Part shown: one piece after another, positions 9,879 through 19,999 of the stretch
How the letters are laid out: the number at the start of each line of letters is the position of its first letter
Numbering within the stretch: the stretch's first letter is position 1
Assembly: GCF_000314895.2 (NCBI RefSeq)
Contig: NZ_CM001773.1
Coordinates: forward strand, 3,028,293 to 3,092,292
DNA: 64,000 bases
Source: Providencia sneebia DSM 19967
GTDB lineage: Bacteria > Pseudomonadota > Gammaproteobacteria > Enterobacterales > Enterobacteriaceae
Reading direction: 5' to 3'
Translations under genes and position numbers: made by a program
The notes under the pieces: generated by a model
What the model saw: the letters and a program-made list of their open reading frames with translations, nothing else
The model's database searches: none
Told to the model about the DNA's origin: nothing

Positions 9879-10679
9879 ATGAATAATCAAGACCCTGAAC
9901 GCCCAAACCCGGATGAGCTTCTACTAAAAGCCAATGTAGATGGGCGTGGCAAATTAAAAATTTTCTTTGGTTCCTGTGCTGGTGTGGGGAAAACATATGC
10001 CATGCTACAAGAAGCCCAGCGCCTTAGAGCACAGGGTCTTGATGTATTAATTGGCGTAGTGGAAACGCATGAGCGAGAAGATACTGCTGCGCTACTTGAA
10101 GGTCTATCTATCTTACCGCCAAGACGAATTCATCATAGAGGCAGGCGGCTTCAAGGATTTGATATTGATGCCGCAATTGCTCGGTACCCTGCCATTATTC
10201 TAATGGATGAATTAGCGTTCAGTAACCCTGCTGGCAGCCGCCATCCTAAACGGTGGCAAGATGTAGAAGAGTTACTTGATGCAGGTATTGATGTTCTGAC
10301 CACCATTAATGTTCAACACATTGAAAGTTTAAATGATGTTGTCGGCAGTATTACTGGAATTCGTGTACGCGAAACAGTACCTGACCATATTTTTGATGAT
10401 GCAGATGAAGTCGTATTGGTCGATTTACCGCCTGATGATTTACGCCAACGCCTTAAAGATGGAAAGGTGTATATTCCAGGTCAAGCTGAGCGGGCTATTG
10501 AGCATTTTTTTCGTAAAGGTAATTTAATTGCATTACGGGAATTGGCTTTGCGTCGAACCGCAGATCGCGTAGATGGGCAAATGCGTGAGTTTCGTGATGG
10601 TAAAGGGCAAGCGCCTGTTTGGCATACCAGAGATGGACTGTTGTTGTGCATTGGTGACATGCAGGAAATGAAAAATTAG
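9879..10679 (+). CDS. kdpD: KdpD N-terminal part (frameshifted sensor kinase, fragment 1)
   Basis: This 266-residue frame covers the cytoplasmic N-terminal KdpD domain, with Walker A GSCAGVGKT at residues 31-39 and Walker B ILMDEL at about 107-112. It enters the universal-stress-protein-like domain and then stops at TAG 10677-10679. The next frame begins at GTG 10679, overlapping the stop, and continues the same protein. The two parts sum to about 904 residues against 894 in E. coli. The alignment is restored if one A is added to the A5 run at 10671-10675: ...CIGDMQEMK then KLVRAAARL matches E. coli CIGHNTGSE then KLVRTAARL with no gap. So this is a one-base deletion, real or artefactual. TAGTG coupling could still yield two polypeptides. 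Confidence 0.9.
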   Translation: MNNQDPERPNPDELLLKANVDGRGKLKIFFGSCAGVGKTYAMLQEAQRLRAQGLDVLIGVVETHEREDTAALLEGLSILPPRRIHHRGRRLQGFDIDAAIARYPAIILMDELAFSNPAGSRHPKRWQDVEELLDAGIDVLTTINVQHIESLNDVVGSITGIRVRETVPDHIFDDADEVVLVDLPPDDLRQRLKDGKVYIPGQAERAIEHFFRKGNLIALRELALRRTADRVDGQMREFRDGKGQAPVWHTRDGLLLCIGDMQEMKN

Positions 10680-12595
10680 TGCGAGCAGCAGCTCGACTGG
10701 CTGCAAAATTAGGTTGTGTTTGGCATGCCGTATATGTAGAAACGCCAACATTACATCAACTACCTGAAGGTAAACGCCGCGCAATATTAAAAGCACTTCG
10801 TCTAGCCCAAAACTTAAGTGCTGAAACAGCGACTTTATCAGATCCGTCAAAGGAAAAAGCGATCCTCAGATATGCCCGTGAACATAATTTAGGAAAGATA
10901 TTAATCGGCCGTCGCGATAAACGTCGTCAATGGGCAAAAATTCAGTTTCGTTCTGGATTTGCCGAACGTCTAGGAAAATTAGGCCCAGACCTCGACTTGG
11001 TTATTGTCGCCTTAGAAGAGCAAAGTGATTGGGATAAAGAGCCGGAAAGAAAACCATTCGCAGAAAAATGGCGTTCTGATATCAATGGCTACTTAGTCGC
11101 TATAGTAATGTGTGCTGCTATCACACTCTTTTCTCGCGCATTTTTACTGGCACTTGATAAAGCAAACCTTGTCACATTGTATTTACTTGGTGTGGTATTA
11201 ATTGCATTATTTTATGGCCGCCGCCCTTCCATTTTTGCTGCATTAATTAACGTCATCAGCTTTGATTTATTCTTTGTCCAACCCCACTTTTCGCTTGCTA
11301 TTATTGATATGCAATACCTTATCACCTTCACTGTAATGCTGATTGTCGGTTTGGTGGTAGGGAATTTAACCGCAGGAATGCGTTATCAGGCGCGGATCGC
11401 GCGCTACCGAGAGCAAAGAACCCGCCATCTTTATGAAATGACAAAAGAGTTAGGACAAGCACTTAATACAGAAGAAATTGGCCGAACAGGTTATCACTTT
11501 ATCAATAATGCATTTCAAGCAAAAACGTGCTTATTAATGCCCAATGAAAACGGCGAATTATTGCCATTACAATGCCAAGGTTTTAGCTCACTACAAATTG
11601 ATAAAGCTATCGCTAAATGGTGTTTTGATAAACGCCAACCAGCGGGTGCTGGTACAGATACTTTACCAAGTGTGCCTTATCAATTGCAGCCCATTACAAC
11701 TGCAGATAAGACATTGGCCGTTCTTGCCATTGAACCGCGTAATATCCGCCAGCTACTTATTCCAGAACAACAGCGCATGCTACAAACTTTTACAGGGTTG
11801 ATTGCGGGAGCATTAGCACGACTCCAATTAGCTCAACAAGCAGAATTAGCCAAATTGGATATTGAGCGTGAACAATTACGAAATTCTTTACTTGCTGCGC
11901 TCTCACATGATTTAAAAACGCCATTGACTGTACTTTTTGGGCAAACTGAAATATTAATGCTCAACCTTTCTGCGGCTAATTCACCATTTACTGAGCAAGT
12001 CGATAAAATGCGGCAACAAGTTCTTAGTACATCTCGTTTAGTTAATAACTTGCTTGATATGGCGCGCCTACAATCGGGTAGTATTCAACCTAATTTAGAA
12101 TGGGAATCACTGCAAGAAATAACTAGCAGTGCCGTGCGCACTCTGGATTATACTTTACACAGCCATCCCCTTGATATTGATATTCCAGCAGATTTATTAC
12201 TTTATTGTGATGCTAACTTAATTGAGCGTGTCCTGATTAATTTATTAGAAAATGCCGTTAAATATAGCAGTGAAGACACACCGATCGGAATTAAAGCTTA
12301 TATTGAAAAACCAGTTGGCATCGAAAAATCAGAAGGTACTCAAAAAATCCATATTGAAGTTTGGGATGCGAGCAATGCAATTCCTGATGGACAGGAAAAA
12401 ACGATCTTTGATAAGTTCTCACGGGCACAGAAAGAGTCTGCTATTCCCGGAGTGGGATTAGGTTTAGCAATCTGCCGTGCTATTATCCAATTACATGAAG
12501 GTAAAATTTGGGCACAAAATAATGATAAAGGTGGCGCGAGTTTTCATTTTATTTTACCGTTAAAACAGTTACCTGAAATTGAGAGCGAAATTTAG
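10679..12595 (+). CDS. kdpD: KdpD C-terminal part (transmembrane, GAF-like and histidine kinase domains, fragment 2)
   Basis: The 638-residue frame, from GTG 10679, holds the rest of KdpD: the end of the stress-protein-like domain, closely spaced membrane helices (about residues 135-232), a GAF-like region, and the kinase core with the phospho-acceptor in LAALSHDLKTPLTV (His 410). The N box NLLENAVKYS (521-530) and G2 box GVGLGLA (591-597) are intact. The G1 box is not: E. coli has DNGPGLP, here it is DASNAIP (12365-12385), keeping the adenine-contacting Asp but losing both glycines. With the frameshift, this is a second sign of weakened kinase function. KdpD normally senses low K+ and ionic conditions and phosphorylates KdpE. 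Its stop overlaps the kdpE ribosome site. Confidence 0.9.
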   Translation: MRAAARLAAKLGCVWHAVYVETPTLHQLPEGKRRAILKALRLAQNLSAETATLSDPSKEKAILRYAREHNLGKILIGRRDKRRQWAKIQFRSGFAERLGKLGPDLDLVIVALEEQSDWDKEPERKPFAEKWRSDINGYLVAIVMCAAITLFSRAFLLALDKANLVTLYLLGVVLIALFYGRRPSIFAALINVISFDLFFVQPHFSLAIIDMQYLITFTVMLIVGLVVGNLTAGMRYQARIARYREQRTRHLYEMTKELGQALNTEEIGRTGYHFINNAFQAKTCLLMPNENGELLPLQCQGFSSLQIDKAIAKWCFDKRQPAGAGTDTLPSVPYQLQPITTADKTLAVLAIEPRNIRQLLIPEQQRMLQTFTGLIAGALARLQLAQQAELAKLDIEREQLRNSLLAALSHDLKTPLTVLFGQTEILMLNLSAANSPFTEQVDKMRQQVLSTSRLVNNLLDMARLQSGSIQPNLEWESLQEITSSAVRTLDYTLHSHPLDIDIPADLLLYCDANLIERVLINLLENAVKYSSEDTPIGIKAYIEKPVGIEKSEGTQKIHIEVWDASNAIPDGQEKTIFDKFSRAQKESAIPGVGLGLAICRAIIQLHEGKIWAQNNDKGGASFHFILPLKQLPEIESEI

Positions 12596-12611
12596 GAGAA
12601 ACGTAAATATT

Positions 12612-13295
12612 GTGAGTACCCATCAAATCCTGATCGTTGAAGATGAAAAAGAGATCCGTCGTTTTGTTAGACTTGCGCTGGAAGGTGAAAGCTTGAAAGT
12701 TTTTGAAGCCGAAAATTACCAACGCGGGCTTATTGAAGCAGGAACTCGGAAACCTGATTTATTAATTTTAGATCTTGGTTTGCCCGATGGGGATGGCATT
12801 GACCTAATTAAAGATTTACGAACATGGAGCAGCATTCCTATTATTGTATTATCTGCAAGGGAAGATGAATCGCAAAAAGTCGCCGCTCTTGATGCAGGTG
12901 CAGATGATTACTTAACCAAGCCTTTTGGTATTAGTGAATTGTTAGCTAGAGTTCGGGTTTCTCTACGGCGATTTGGTAAGGTTAGCCAAGAAAATACCCT
13001 TTTTCAGTTTGGTGATGTCAGCGTAGATTTTATTAATCGCATTGTCACTAAACAAGGTGAAGAGTTGCATTTAACCCCGATTGAATTTCGTTTACTGAGC
13101 GAATTAGTGGCTAATAGCGGAAAAGTGCTTACCCAACGCCATTTATTATTACAAGTTTGGGGACCTAACTATATTGAACATAATCATTATTTACGCATTT
13201 ATATGGGACATTTGCGCCAAAAACTAGAAAATGACCCCGCGCGCCCCATTCATTTACTTACCGAAACAGGCATTGGCTATCGGTTTATGCCATAG
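12612..13295 (+). CDS. kdpE: KdpE, response regulator of the kdp operon
   Basis: A 227-residue OmpR-family regulator: receiver domain with acidic pocket VEDE and phospho-Asp in LILDLGLPDG (Asp 54), conserved Lys in LTKPFG, then a winged-helix DNA-binding domain (LTPIEFRLL, YIEHNHYLRIYMGHLRQKLE). I choose GTG 12612 (STHQILIVEDE), matching the E. coli start region, with AGGAG at 12594-12598, a somewhat long 13-nt spacer. The upstream ATG at 12579 lies inside kdpD and adds unconserved sequence. KdpE activates kdpFABC from the operator near 5297. All residues needed for function appear intact, unlike its kinase. Confidence 0.95.
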   Translation: MSTHQILIVEDEKEIRRFVRLALEGESLKVFEAENYQRGLIEAGTRKPDLLILDLGLPDGDGIDLIKDLRTWSSIPIIVLSAREDESQKVAALDAGADDYLTKPFGISELLARVRVSLRRFGKVSQENTLFQFGDVSVDFINRIVTKQGEELHLTPIEFRLLSELVANSGKVLTQRHLLLQVWGPNYIEHNHYLRIYMGHLRQKLENDPARPIHLLTETGIGYRFMP

Positions 13296-13445
13296 TTAAT
13301 CAACTTTTTATCTGGCTATTTATCTAAAAAGATTTGCGCAAAAATTCGCCACTAATTATATTAATGAATAGGCTTTCTAATCGCTATTTTTGACTGAATA
13401 TATTTACTGACTAAATGAAAGTGTAATATCAATTTCGGTATAAAA

Positions 13446-13490
13446 ATACTCCCTAATACATCAAGAACAAACCTGAGTAATAGGGAGCAT
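13446..13490 (-). terminator. Rho-independent terminator of the lysS operon
   Basis: ATACTCCCTA (13446-13455) pairs with TAGGGAGCAT (13481-13490), and a T-run follows on the minus strand (positions 13445-13441). It lies just beyond the lysS stop and closes the xerD-dsbC-recJ-prfB-lysS unit. Confidence 0.8.
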
Positions 13491-13502
13491 AGAGGCGTAA
13501 AG

Positions 13503-15020
13503 TTAAGCCTTGGTAGGACGTAATGCAGGGAACAAAATAACATCACGGATGGTATGGCTATTTGTAAATAGCATGACCATACGGTCGATCCCAATGCCTA
13601 AACCTGCTGTTGGTGGCAAACCATGCTCCAATGCAACGACATAATCTTCGTCATAGAACATCGCTTCATCATCACCATCATCTTTTTGGCGAACTTGTTC
13701 AGCAAAACGTTCTGCTTGATCTTCTGCATCATTCAACTCAGAGAAACCATTACCGATTTCACGACCACCAATGAAGAACTCAAAACGATCAGTAATAAAT
13801 GGATTATCATCATTACGGCGTGCTAATGGAGAAACTTCAGCTGGATATTCAATAATGAATGTTGGCTGGATCAGATGACTTTCAGCAACTTCTTCAAAGA
13901 TTTCGCATTGAATACGACCTAATCCCCAACTTTTCTCAATTTTGATCCCAATGGATTGAGCAATAGCAACTGCTTTATCCATATCATCAAGATCGGCAAT
14001 ATTGGTTTCTGGGCGATATTTGCAAATCGCTTCTTTCATCGTTAATTTTGCAAATGGTTTACTGAAATCAAATTCTTGATCACCATACTGAACATCTGGG
14101 TTACCTAACACTTTTTGTGTCAGCGTACGGAATAATTCTTCTGTCAGCTCAATAAGGTCACGGTAATCGGCATACGCCATATAGAGTTCCATCATGGTGA
14201 ACTCTGGGTTATGACGAGGAGATAAGCCTTCATTACGGAAGTTACGGTTAATTTCAAACACACGTTCAAAACCACCCACAACTAAACGTTTTAAATATAA
14301 TTCTGGCGCGATACGCAAGTACATATCGATATCTAGCGCGTTATGATGTGTAACAAATGGACGCGCTGTTGCACCGCCAGGGATAACTTGCATCATTGGT
14401 GTTTCAACTTCCATGAAGCCTTTATTCACCATGAAGTTACGCACTTCAGCTAAAATCTTGGAACGTACAACAAATGTGTGGCGTGATTCATCATTGGCAA
14501 TCAAGTCAAGATAACGCTGACGATAACGCGTTTCTTGGTCAGACAATCCATGGAATTTATCAGGTAATGGGCGTAATGCTTTGGTTAATAAACGGACTTC
14601 ATGACAATGAACTGTCAGTTCGCCAGTTTTTGTTTTAAATAAACGGCCTTTAGCGCCTAAAATATCGCCTAAATCCCATTTTTTAAACTGTTCATTATAA
14701 ATGCCTTCCGCTAGATCATCGCGAGAAACATAAATCTGAATACGTCCGCCCATGTCTTGCAGAGTTGCAAATGATGCTTTACCCATAATGCGGCGTGTCA
14801 TCATACGACCCGCAATAGAAACTTCAATATTCAAATCTTCTAGCTCTTCAGCTGATTTATCATCATATTGCGCGTGGATCTTTTCAGATGTGATTTCACG
14901 ACGAAAATCATTTGGAAAAGGAATGCCCTTTTCACGTAAAGTCGCTAATTTTTCTTTACGAGTTTTTAGTTCGTTATTTAAATCAGGCGCTTGTTCTACA
15001 CCCTGTTGCTGTTGAGACAT
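13503..15020 (-). CDS. lysS: Lysyl-tRNA synthetase (class II)
   Basis: The 505-residue protein, the same length as E. coli LysS, charges tRNA-Lys in the cytoplasm. It has an N-terminal OB-fold anticodon-binding domain (about 60-150) and the class II core with motif 2 [20 protein letters not shown] and motif 3 [13 protein letters not shown] near the C-terminus. The start ATG follows a GGAAAAA ribosome site and lies 7 bp after the prfB stop, the standard enterobacterial prfB-lysS arrangement. Confidence 0.98.
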   Translation of the reverse strand: MSQQQQGVEQAPDLNNELKTRKEKLATLREKGIPFPNDFRREITSEKIHAQYDDKSAEELEDLNIEVSIAGRMMTRRIMGKASFATLQDMGGRIQIYVSRDDLAEGIYNEQFKKWDLGDILGAKGRLFKTKTGELTVHCHEVRLLTKALRPLPDKFHGLSDQETRYRQRYLDLIANDESRHTFVVRSKILAEVRNFMVNKGFMEVETPMMQVIPGGATARPFVTHHNALDIDMYLRIAPELYLKRLVVGGFERVFEINRNFRNEGLSPRHNPEFTMMELYMAYADYRDLIELTEELFRTLTQKVLGNPDVQYGDQEFDFSKPFAKLTMKEAICKYRPETNIADLDDMDKAVAIAQSIGIKIEKSWGLGRIQCEIFEEVAESHLIQPTFIIEYPAEVSPLARRNDDNPFITDRFEFFIGGREIGNGFSELNDAEDQAERFAEQVRQKDDGDDEAMFYDEDYVVALEHGLPPTAGLGIGIDRMVMLFTNSHTIRDVILFPALRPTKA

Positions 15021-15027
15021 TTTTTCC

Positions 15028-16129
15028 TCACAGGCCAGCTTTTAAGCTAGCTTCAATGAATTTATCCAAATCACCATCCAGTACGGCTTGCGTATTACGC
15101 GTTTCCACACCAGTACGTAAATCTTTAATACGAGAATCATCAAGCACATAAGAACGGATTTGACTTCCCCAGCCAATATCTGATTTATTCTCTTCCATCG
15201 CTTGTTTATCTGCGTTCTTTTTCTGCATTTCCAGTTCATATAGCTTAGCTTTTAACTGGCGCATAGCTTGATCTTTGTTTTTATGCTGCGAACGGTCATT
15301 CTGACATTGTGTCACAATGTTCGTTGGAATATGGGTAATACGTACCGCTGATTCTGTTTTGTTGACGTGCTGACCACCCGCTCCTGATGCGCGATAAACA
15401 TCAATGCGTAAATCGGCTGGGTTAATCTCGATATCAATATCATCATCAACTTCAGGATAGATGAATGCCGAGCTAAACGAAGTATGGCGACGACCACCTG
15501 AATCAAACGGGCTTTTACGTACTAAACGGTGTACGCCCGTTTCTGTTCTCAACCAGCCATAGGCGTAGTCACCTATAATTTTTATCGTTGCTGATTTTAA
15601 CCCTGCAACATCACCATCGGACTCTTCGATGATTTCTGTTTTAAAACCTTTCGATTCCGCCCAACGCAGATACATACGTAATAACATGCTTGCCCAATCT
15701 TGAGCTTCTGTACCACCTGAACCCGCTTGTAAATCAATGTAGCAATCAGCACTATCGTATTCACCAGAAAACATTCTGCGAAACTCTAATTGCTCTAATT
15801 TAGCTTGAAGTTGGTCTAATTCATCACCCGCTTCATTAAAAGTCCCTTCATCATCAGCTTCAATAGCTAACTCGAGAAGGCCTTCAACATCTTCAAGCCC
15901 TTGCGTTAATTGGTCGATGGTATCAACAATCGCCTCAAGAGAAGATCGCTCTTTGCCTAATGCTTGCGCTTTTTCAGGTTCGTTCCAGACATCTGGCTGC
16001 TCTAATTCAGCATTAACCTCTTCTAGGCGCTCTTTCTTAGCATCATAGTCAAAGATACCCCCTAAGCACCGAAGTCCGGTCGGACAGGTCCTGAATCTTA
16101 CTTTTTACTGGGTTTATTTCAAACGTCAT
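15028..16129 (-). CDS. prfB: Peptide chain release factor 2, expressed by programmed +1 frameshift
   Basis: The gene starts at ATG 16129 ([15 protein letters not shown]) and reads 26 codons to an in-frame TGA at 16051-16049. It continues in the +1 frame ([11 protein letters not shown]) to 15028, for 366 residues total (E. coli 365). RF2 releases proteins at UGA and UAA: the anticodon-like SPF is in RKSPFDSGG and the catalytic GGQ is in [13 protein letters not shown] naive frame begins only at the internal Met at 15774 and loses a third of the protein. It lies between recJ and lysS. Confidence 0.97.
16048..16063 (-). promoter_or_regulatory. RF2 autoregulatory +1 frameshift site
   Basis: On the minus strand the site reads AGGGGGTATCTTTGAC: an internal Shine-Dalgarno-like AGGGGG, then the slippery CTT codon and the UGA stop followed by C. 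This is identical to the E. coli element. When RF2 is scarce, the ribosome pauses at UGA and slips +1 to make more RF2. Confidence 0.97.
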
Positions 16130-16264
16130 TTTTCAATATCTTATGTTGGGTCGTTAAAGAGAATGAATTCATCACAAACCGTCGATTATAACGGAATTTC
16201 TTCAAGGTTTATAGCACTTGCAAATATCAATCACTCATAAGTGCGGTGAAGTATAATGGCAAAC

Positions 16265-17998
16265 TTATTCAGGCCAAATATGCTCAACCATCAGCTGAAT
16301 ATTTTTTTGTCCACGAAATTCATTCACATCAAGTTTAAACGCAATTTTTGCGCGTTTAATACTATTATCTGGCCATCTGCGAATATCAATATTAAACATG
16401 ATAGCATCAAGCATTGGTCCACCATTTGCAGGTTCTAACATCAATTTTAAATGTCGCTCGCCCACTAAACGTTGTTGCAATACTTGAAAATGTCCATCAA
16501 AAACCGGTTCTGGAAATGCCTGTCCCCAAGGACCACTATTTCGAAGAAGTTCAGCGATTTCTAAAGTAAATTCATTGCGACTCAGCTCGCCATCACTCCA
16601 AATAATCCCTGTTAACTGCTCAGGTTGAATAATTTCTGCCATCAAACATTCAAAATGATGTTTAAACAGCTCAAACTTAGATTCTTCAAGGCTGAGTCCG
16701 GCCGCCATAGCATGACCACCAAATTTTTGCATTAACCCAGGTTGGAGTGTATTTAAGCGCTCCAATGCATCACGCATATGCACACCTTGCACCGAACGAC
16801 CGGAACCTTTTAATAGCCCATCACCCGCAGGGGCAAAAGCAATAACAGGTCGGTGATATTGTTCTTTGATCCTTGAAGCCAAAATTCCCACAACACCTTG
16901 ATGCCATTCAGGATGGTAAATGGCCAGCCCGTTAGGAAGTTGGCTGCCATTATATTCAATTTTATTAAATAGTATCGCCGCTTCTTGTTGCATGCCCGCT
17001 TCAATTTCACGCCGAGATTGGTTTAAACCATCTAACTCATTCGCAAGCTCGCGAGCATAAGCCATATCATCCGTAAGTAATAATTCAATACTCACTGACA
17101 TATCATCAAGGCGACCTGCCGCATTTAAACGTGGACCTAATGCAAATCCAAAATCATTGGCAACTAACCGGCTGCATTCCCTCTTAGAGACTTCCATCAA
17201 TGCCTTAATCCCTGCACAGCAACGACCTGCTCTAACCCGATTAAGCCCTTGGTAGACTAATATGCGATTATTTGTATCTAAAGGAACCACGTCAGCCACT
17301 GTGCCAAGTGCAACTAAATCAAGTAATTCAGCAAGGTTGGGTTCGCTCAAACCTTGCTTCACAAACCAATCTTCAGCACGTAATTTGGCTCTTAATGCCG
17401 ACATCAAATAGAACGTCACCCCAACACCAGCAAGTGATTTTGATGCAAACTGACAATCAGGCAAATTAGGATTAATAATGGCATCCGCTTTAGGCAAAGT
17501 TTCACCGGGTAAATGGTGATCTGTCACAATCACTTTTATCCCTAATTGATGTGCAAAATCAACACCTTCATGTGAAGAAATACCATTATCTACAGTAATG
17601 ATAAGGTCAGTACCACGACGATGAGCTTCTTCAACAACCAGAGGGGTTAAACCATAACCATTTTCAAATCTGTTTGGCACAATATAATTAAGATTGGCAT
17701 AGCCCATTGCTTTTAATGCACGGATAGCCAAAGCCGTACTTGTTGCACCATCAGCATCAAAATCACCAACAATCGTTAGCATACTGTGATTTTCTAATGC
17801 TTCATAGAGCAATATCAATGCGTTATCAATCCCAGATAAACTCTGATAGCCTAATAAGTAAGCTGATTTACGCTCTAATTGCTTAAGATCGGTAATACCG
17901 CGATGGGCATAAACGCGTTGCAATATTTCAGGAAAACCTGCAAGCCCACTGATATCAGCAGCAAGTTTTCTTCGATGTAAAAAAGTTTCGATATTCAC
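16265..17998 (-). CDS. recJ: RecJ single-stranded-DNA-specific 5'-3' exonuclease
   Basis: The 577-residue protein matches E. coli RecJ (577). The DHH-family motifs are present: motif I GDFDADGATS, the VDNGISSHEG and VTDHHLPGE metal-binding motifs, and the DHHA1-type region with GRSVQGVHMRDAL and KFGGHAMAAGLS. It degrades 5'-ended single strands in recombination and mismatch repair. It directly follows dsbC and precedes prfB, as in E. coli. Confidence 0.97.
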   Translation of the reverse strand: MNIETFLHRRKLAADISGLAGFPEILQRVYAHRGITDLKQLERKSAYLLGYQSLSGIDNALILLYEALENHSMLTIVGDFDADGATSTALAIRALKAMGYANLNYIVPNRFENGYGLTPLVVEEAHRRGTDLIITVDNGISSHEGVDFAHQLGIKVIVTDHHLPGETLPKADAIINPNLPDCQFASKSLAGVGVTFYLMSALRAKLRAEDWFVKQGLSEPNLAELLDLVALGTVADVVPLDTNNRILVYQGLNRVRAGRCCAGIKALMEVSKRECSRLVANDFGFALGPRLNAAGRLDDMSVSIELLLTDDMAYARELANELDGLNQSRREIEAGMQQEAAILFNKIEYNGSQLPNGLAIYHPEWHQGVVGILASRIKEQYHRPVIAFAPAGDGLLKGSGRSVQGVHMRDALERLNTLQPGLMQKFGGHAMAAGLSLEESKFELFKHHFECLMAEIIQPEQLTGIIWSDGELSRNEFTLEIAELLRNSGPWGQAFPEPVFDGHFQVLQQRLVGERHLKLMLEPANGGPMLDAIMFNIDIRRWPDNSIKRAKIAFKLDVNEFRGQKNIQLMVEHIWPE

Positions 17999-18007
17999 AA
18001 TAGTTAA

Positions 18008-18709
18008 CTATTTTTGTTCAAGCATTTTTAATAGGTCATCAGGTTTAGCATATCCCGATAACAGCTGACCATCAGGTAAAATAATGGCAGGCGTTCCTGT
18101 CATTTTAAATTGTTTGCCTAACTTAATATGTTTACTAAGGTCAATTTTACATTCATCAATCATTGCAATCCCATCCCCTTTAAAAGCCTTTGTCAGCGCA
18201 CTTTGCGGAAGAGCATTACACCAAATAGAAGCCATTTGTTTTGCAGATTCATGTTCTAAACCACGACGAGGATAGGCTAAATAACGAACTGTAATCCCTT
18301 TATCATTTAATTCTTCAACTGATTCATGCAATTTTTTACAGTAACCACATGAAATATCTGTAAATACTGTGATGACATACTTCTCTTTGGGTGCTTTAAA
18401 GATGATCATTTCATCTTTTAATGCATCCACTTTTTTCATTAAAGGTTGATTAGAAATATTGACCACCGTCTTACCACTTAAATCATAAATGGGACCTTGC
18501 AATAAATATTTACCATCATCTGTTACATAGATAATTCCATCAGAAGTATCAACTGTATTCAGCCCAACAATCGGTGATGGCTTAATTGATTCAACAGATA
18601 AATTATATTTTGCTAGCTTTTCTTGGATAATCTTATCGTTTGTCGACGCTGAAACTGATAGCGAGAAAGAAGCGATACATGCCGCCCATAATAATAATTT
18701 ACGTTTCAT
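18008..18709 (-). CDS. dsbC: DsbC periplasmic disulfide isomerase
   Basis: I choose ATG 18709 (MKRKLLLWAACIASFSLSVSA), a classic signal peptide, giving 233 residues (E. coli 236). The in-frame start at 18784 adds 25 unconserved residues. The mature part has the N-terminal dimerisation domain, then a thioredoxin-like domain with the active site CGYC in TDISCGYCKKLH, and the cis-Pro loop in MTGTPAII. A second Cys pair (WCN and DECK) matches the structural disulfide of DsbC. It rearranges wrong disulfides in secreted proteins. Neighbours xerD and recJ are as in E. coli. Confidence 0.96.
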   Translation of the reverse strand: MKRKLLLWAACIASFSLSVSASTNDKIIQEKLAKYNLSVESIKPSPIVGLNTVDTSDGIIYVTDDGKYLLQGPIYDLSGKTVVNISNQPLMKKVDALKDEMIIFKAPKEKYVITVFTDISCGYCKKLHESVEELNDKGITVRYLAYPRRGLEHESAKQMASIWCNALPQSALTKAFKGDGIAMIDECKIDLSKHIKLGKQFKMTGTPAIILPDGQLLSGYAKPDDLLKMLEQK

Positions 18710-18864
18710 AGTTATCCTTTTACACGTATTTCTATTGGATAAAATCCAATGATTGGCTAACACATTCTTGTGTGTTAGCAGCATATTTTTTTAATAATAT
18801 TGATATTAATTAGCTAGATATATAGCTTCAAATTAATATAAATGTGAGCTTTCTTGTAAACCTA

Positions 18865-19767
18865 TCAACCTCGAGGATGATGCTGTTCATGTAATGTACG
18901 TAAACGCTCAGTTGCTACATGGGTATAGATTTGGGTCGTAGAAAGATCACTATGTCCTAATAACATCTGTACAACGCGTAAATCCGCGCCATGATTCAGC
19001 AGATGAGTTGCAAAAGCATGCCTCAAAACGTGAGGCGATAAAGACTCTGAGTCAATATTTGCAATCACAGCATAATGCTTAATGCGATGCCAAAATGTTT
19101 GGCGGGTCATTTTAGTGCCGCGTTTGCTTGGAAATAAAACATCACTGGCTTTGCCTTTTAACAAATCCGGTCGACCTTCTTGGATATATTTTTCAATCCA
19201 ATAAATTGCCTCTTCACCCAATGGCACTAATCTCTCTTTATCGCCTTTGCCGACAACACGGATCACGCCTTGCCTCAAACTAATATCGGAAAAGGTTAAG
19301 CCCACTAATTCAGAAACACGTAAGCCACATGCATAGAGTACTTCTAGCATAGCTTTGTCTCTCAATTCGAGAGGATCTTCCGTTGCTGGGGCATTCAGTA
19401 AATCTTCAACTTGTTGCTCACTCAAATCCTTAGGTAACCGCTGAGGTATTTTGGGCGCCGCAATAACGGCAGACGGATCATCAAGACGGATTTTTTCGCG
19501 ATAAAAATATTGAAACAGACGGCGTATTGAGCTGAGTAAACGCGCTGAGCTAGCCGCTTTATAACCGCTCTCAATACGTTCTGCTAGAAAAGATTGCAAA
19601 TCAATTGATTGAACATTTTCTAAATTTAATTCATTTGCCTCTAGCCATTTATCAAGTAATTGAAGATCAATTCGATAAGATGCTAAAGTATTTTCAGCAA
19701 GATCTTGCTCTAGCCAAATTGTATCCAGAAAATGTTCAATTAATGGGTTAATCTGTTTTGTTTCCAC
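18865..19767 (-). CDS. xerD: XerD tyrosine recombinase
   Basis: The 300-residue recombinase (E. coli 298) acts with XerC at dif to resolve chromosome dimers under FtsK control. The catalytic set is visible: Arg in YACGLRVSELVGL, Lys in VVGKGDKERLVPL, HxxR in LSPHVLRHAFATHLL, His in LLGHSDLSTTQIY and the Tyr nucleophile in TQIYTHV. An N-terminal SAM-like core-binding domain spans about residues 1-105. It heads the xerD-dsbC-recJ-prfB-lysS run. Confidence 0.97.
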   Translation of the reverse strand: METKQINPLIEHFLDTIWLEQDLAENTLASYRIDLQLLDKWLEANELNLENVQSIDLQSFLAERIESGYKAASSARLLSSIRRLFQYFYREKIRLDDPSAVIAAPKIPQRLPKDLSEQQVEDLLNAPATEDPLELRDKAMLEVLYACGLRVSELVGLTFSDISLRQGVIRVVGKGDKERLVPLGEEAIYWIEKYIQEGRPDLLKGKASDVLFPSKRGTKMTRQTFWHRIKHYAVIANIDSESLSPHVLRHAFATHLLNHGADLRVVQMLLGHSDLSTTQIYTHVATERLRTLHEQHHPRG

Positions 19768-19999
19768 AACTGCTATTGTCCTTTTACAAAAGCATCATTT
19801 CAATTTTAATACGACAAATAATTCAAGTTGCATCCTGCCCCCTCAAAACGCTATCCTGATATTATTACCAGAGTATGTGATCAAGGTAACTAAATGCTGT
19901 CAGCAACACGCATTTAATGTGCGTTGGGAATAATGATACCTAACAACGGCACCCTCTATTACAATACCTCTCAACTGCAATGAAAACTAGTTTAATGAC

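Noticed and set aside
10665..10679. Programmed -1 ribosomal frameshift joining the kdpD fragments
   Set aside because: The A-run (G AAA AAT) is a poor X XXY YYZ heptamer, and no stimulatory structure is obvious. A one-base deletion or sequencing error is simpler, though slippage is not excluded.
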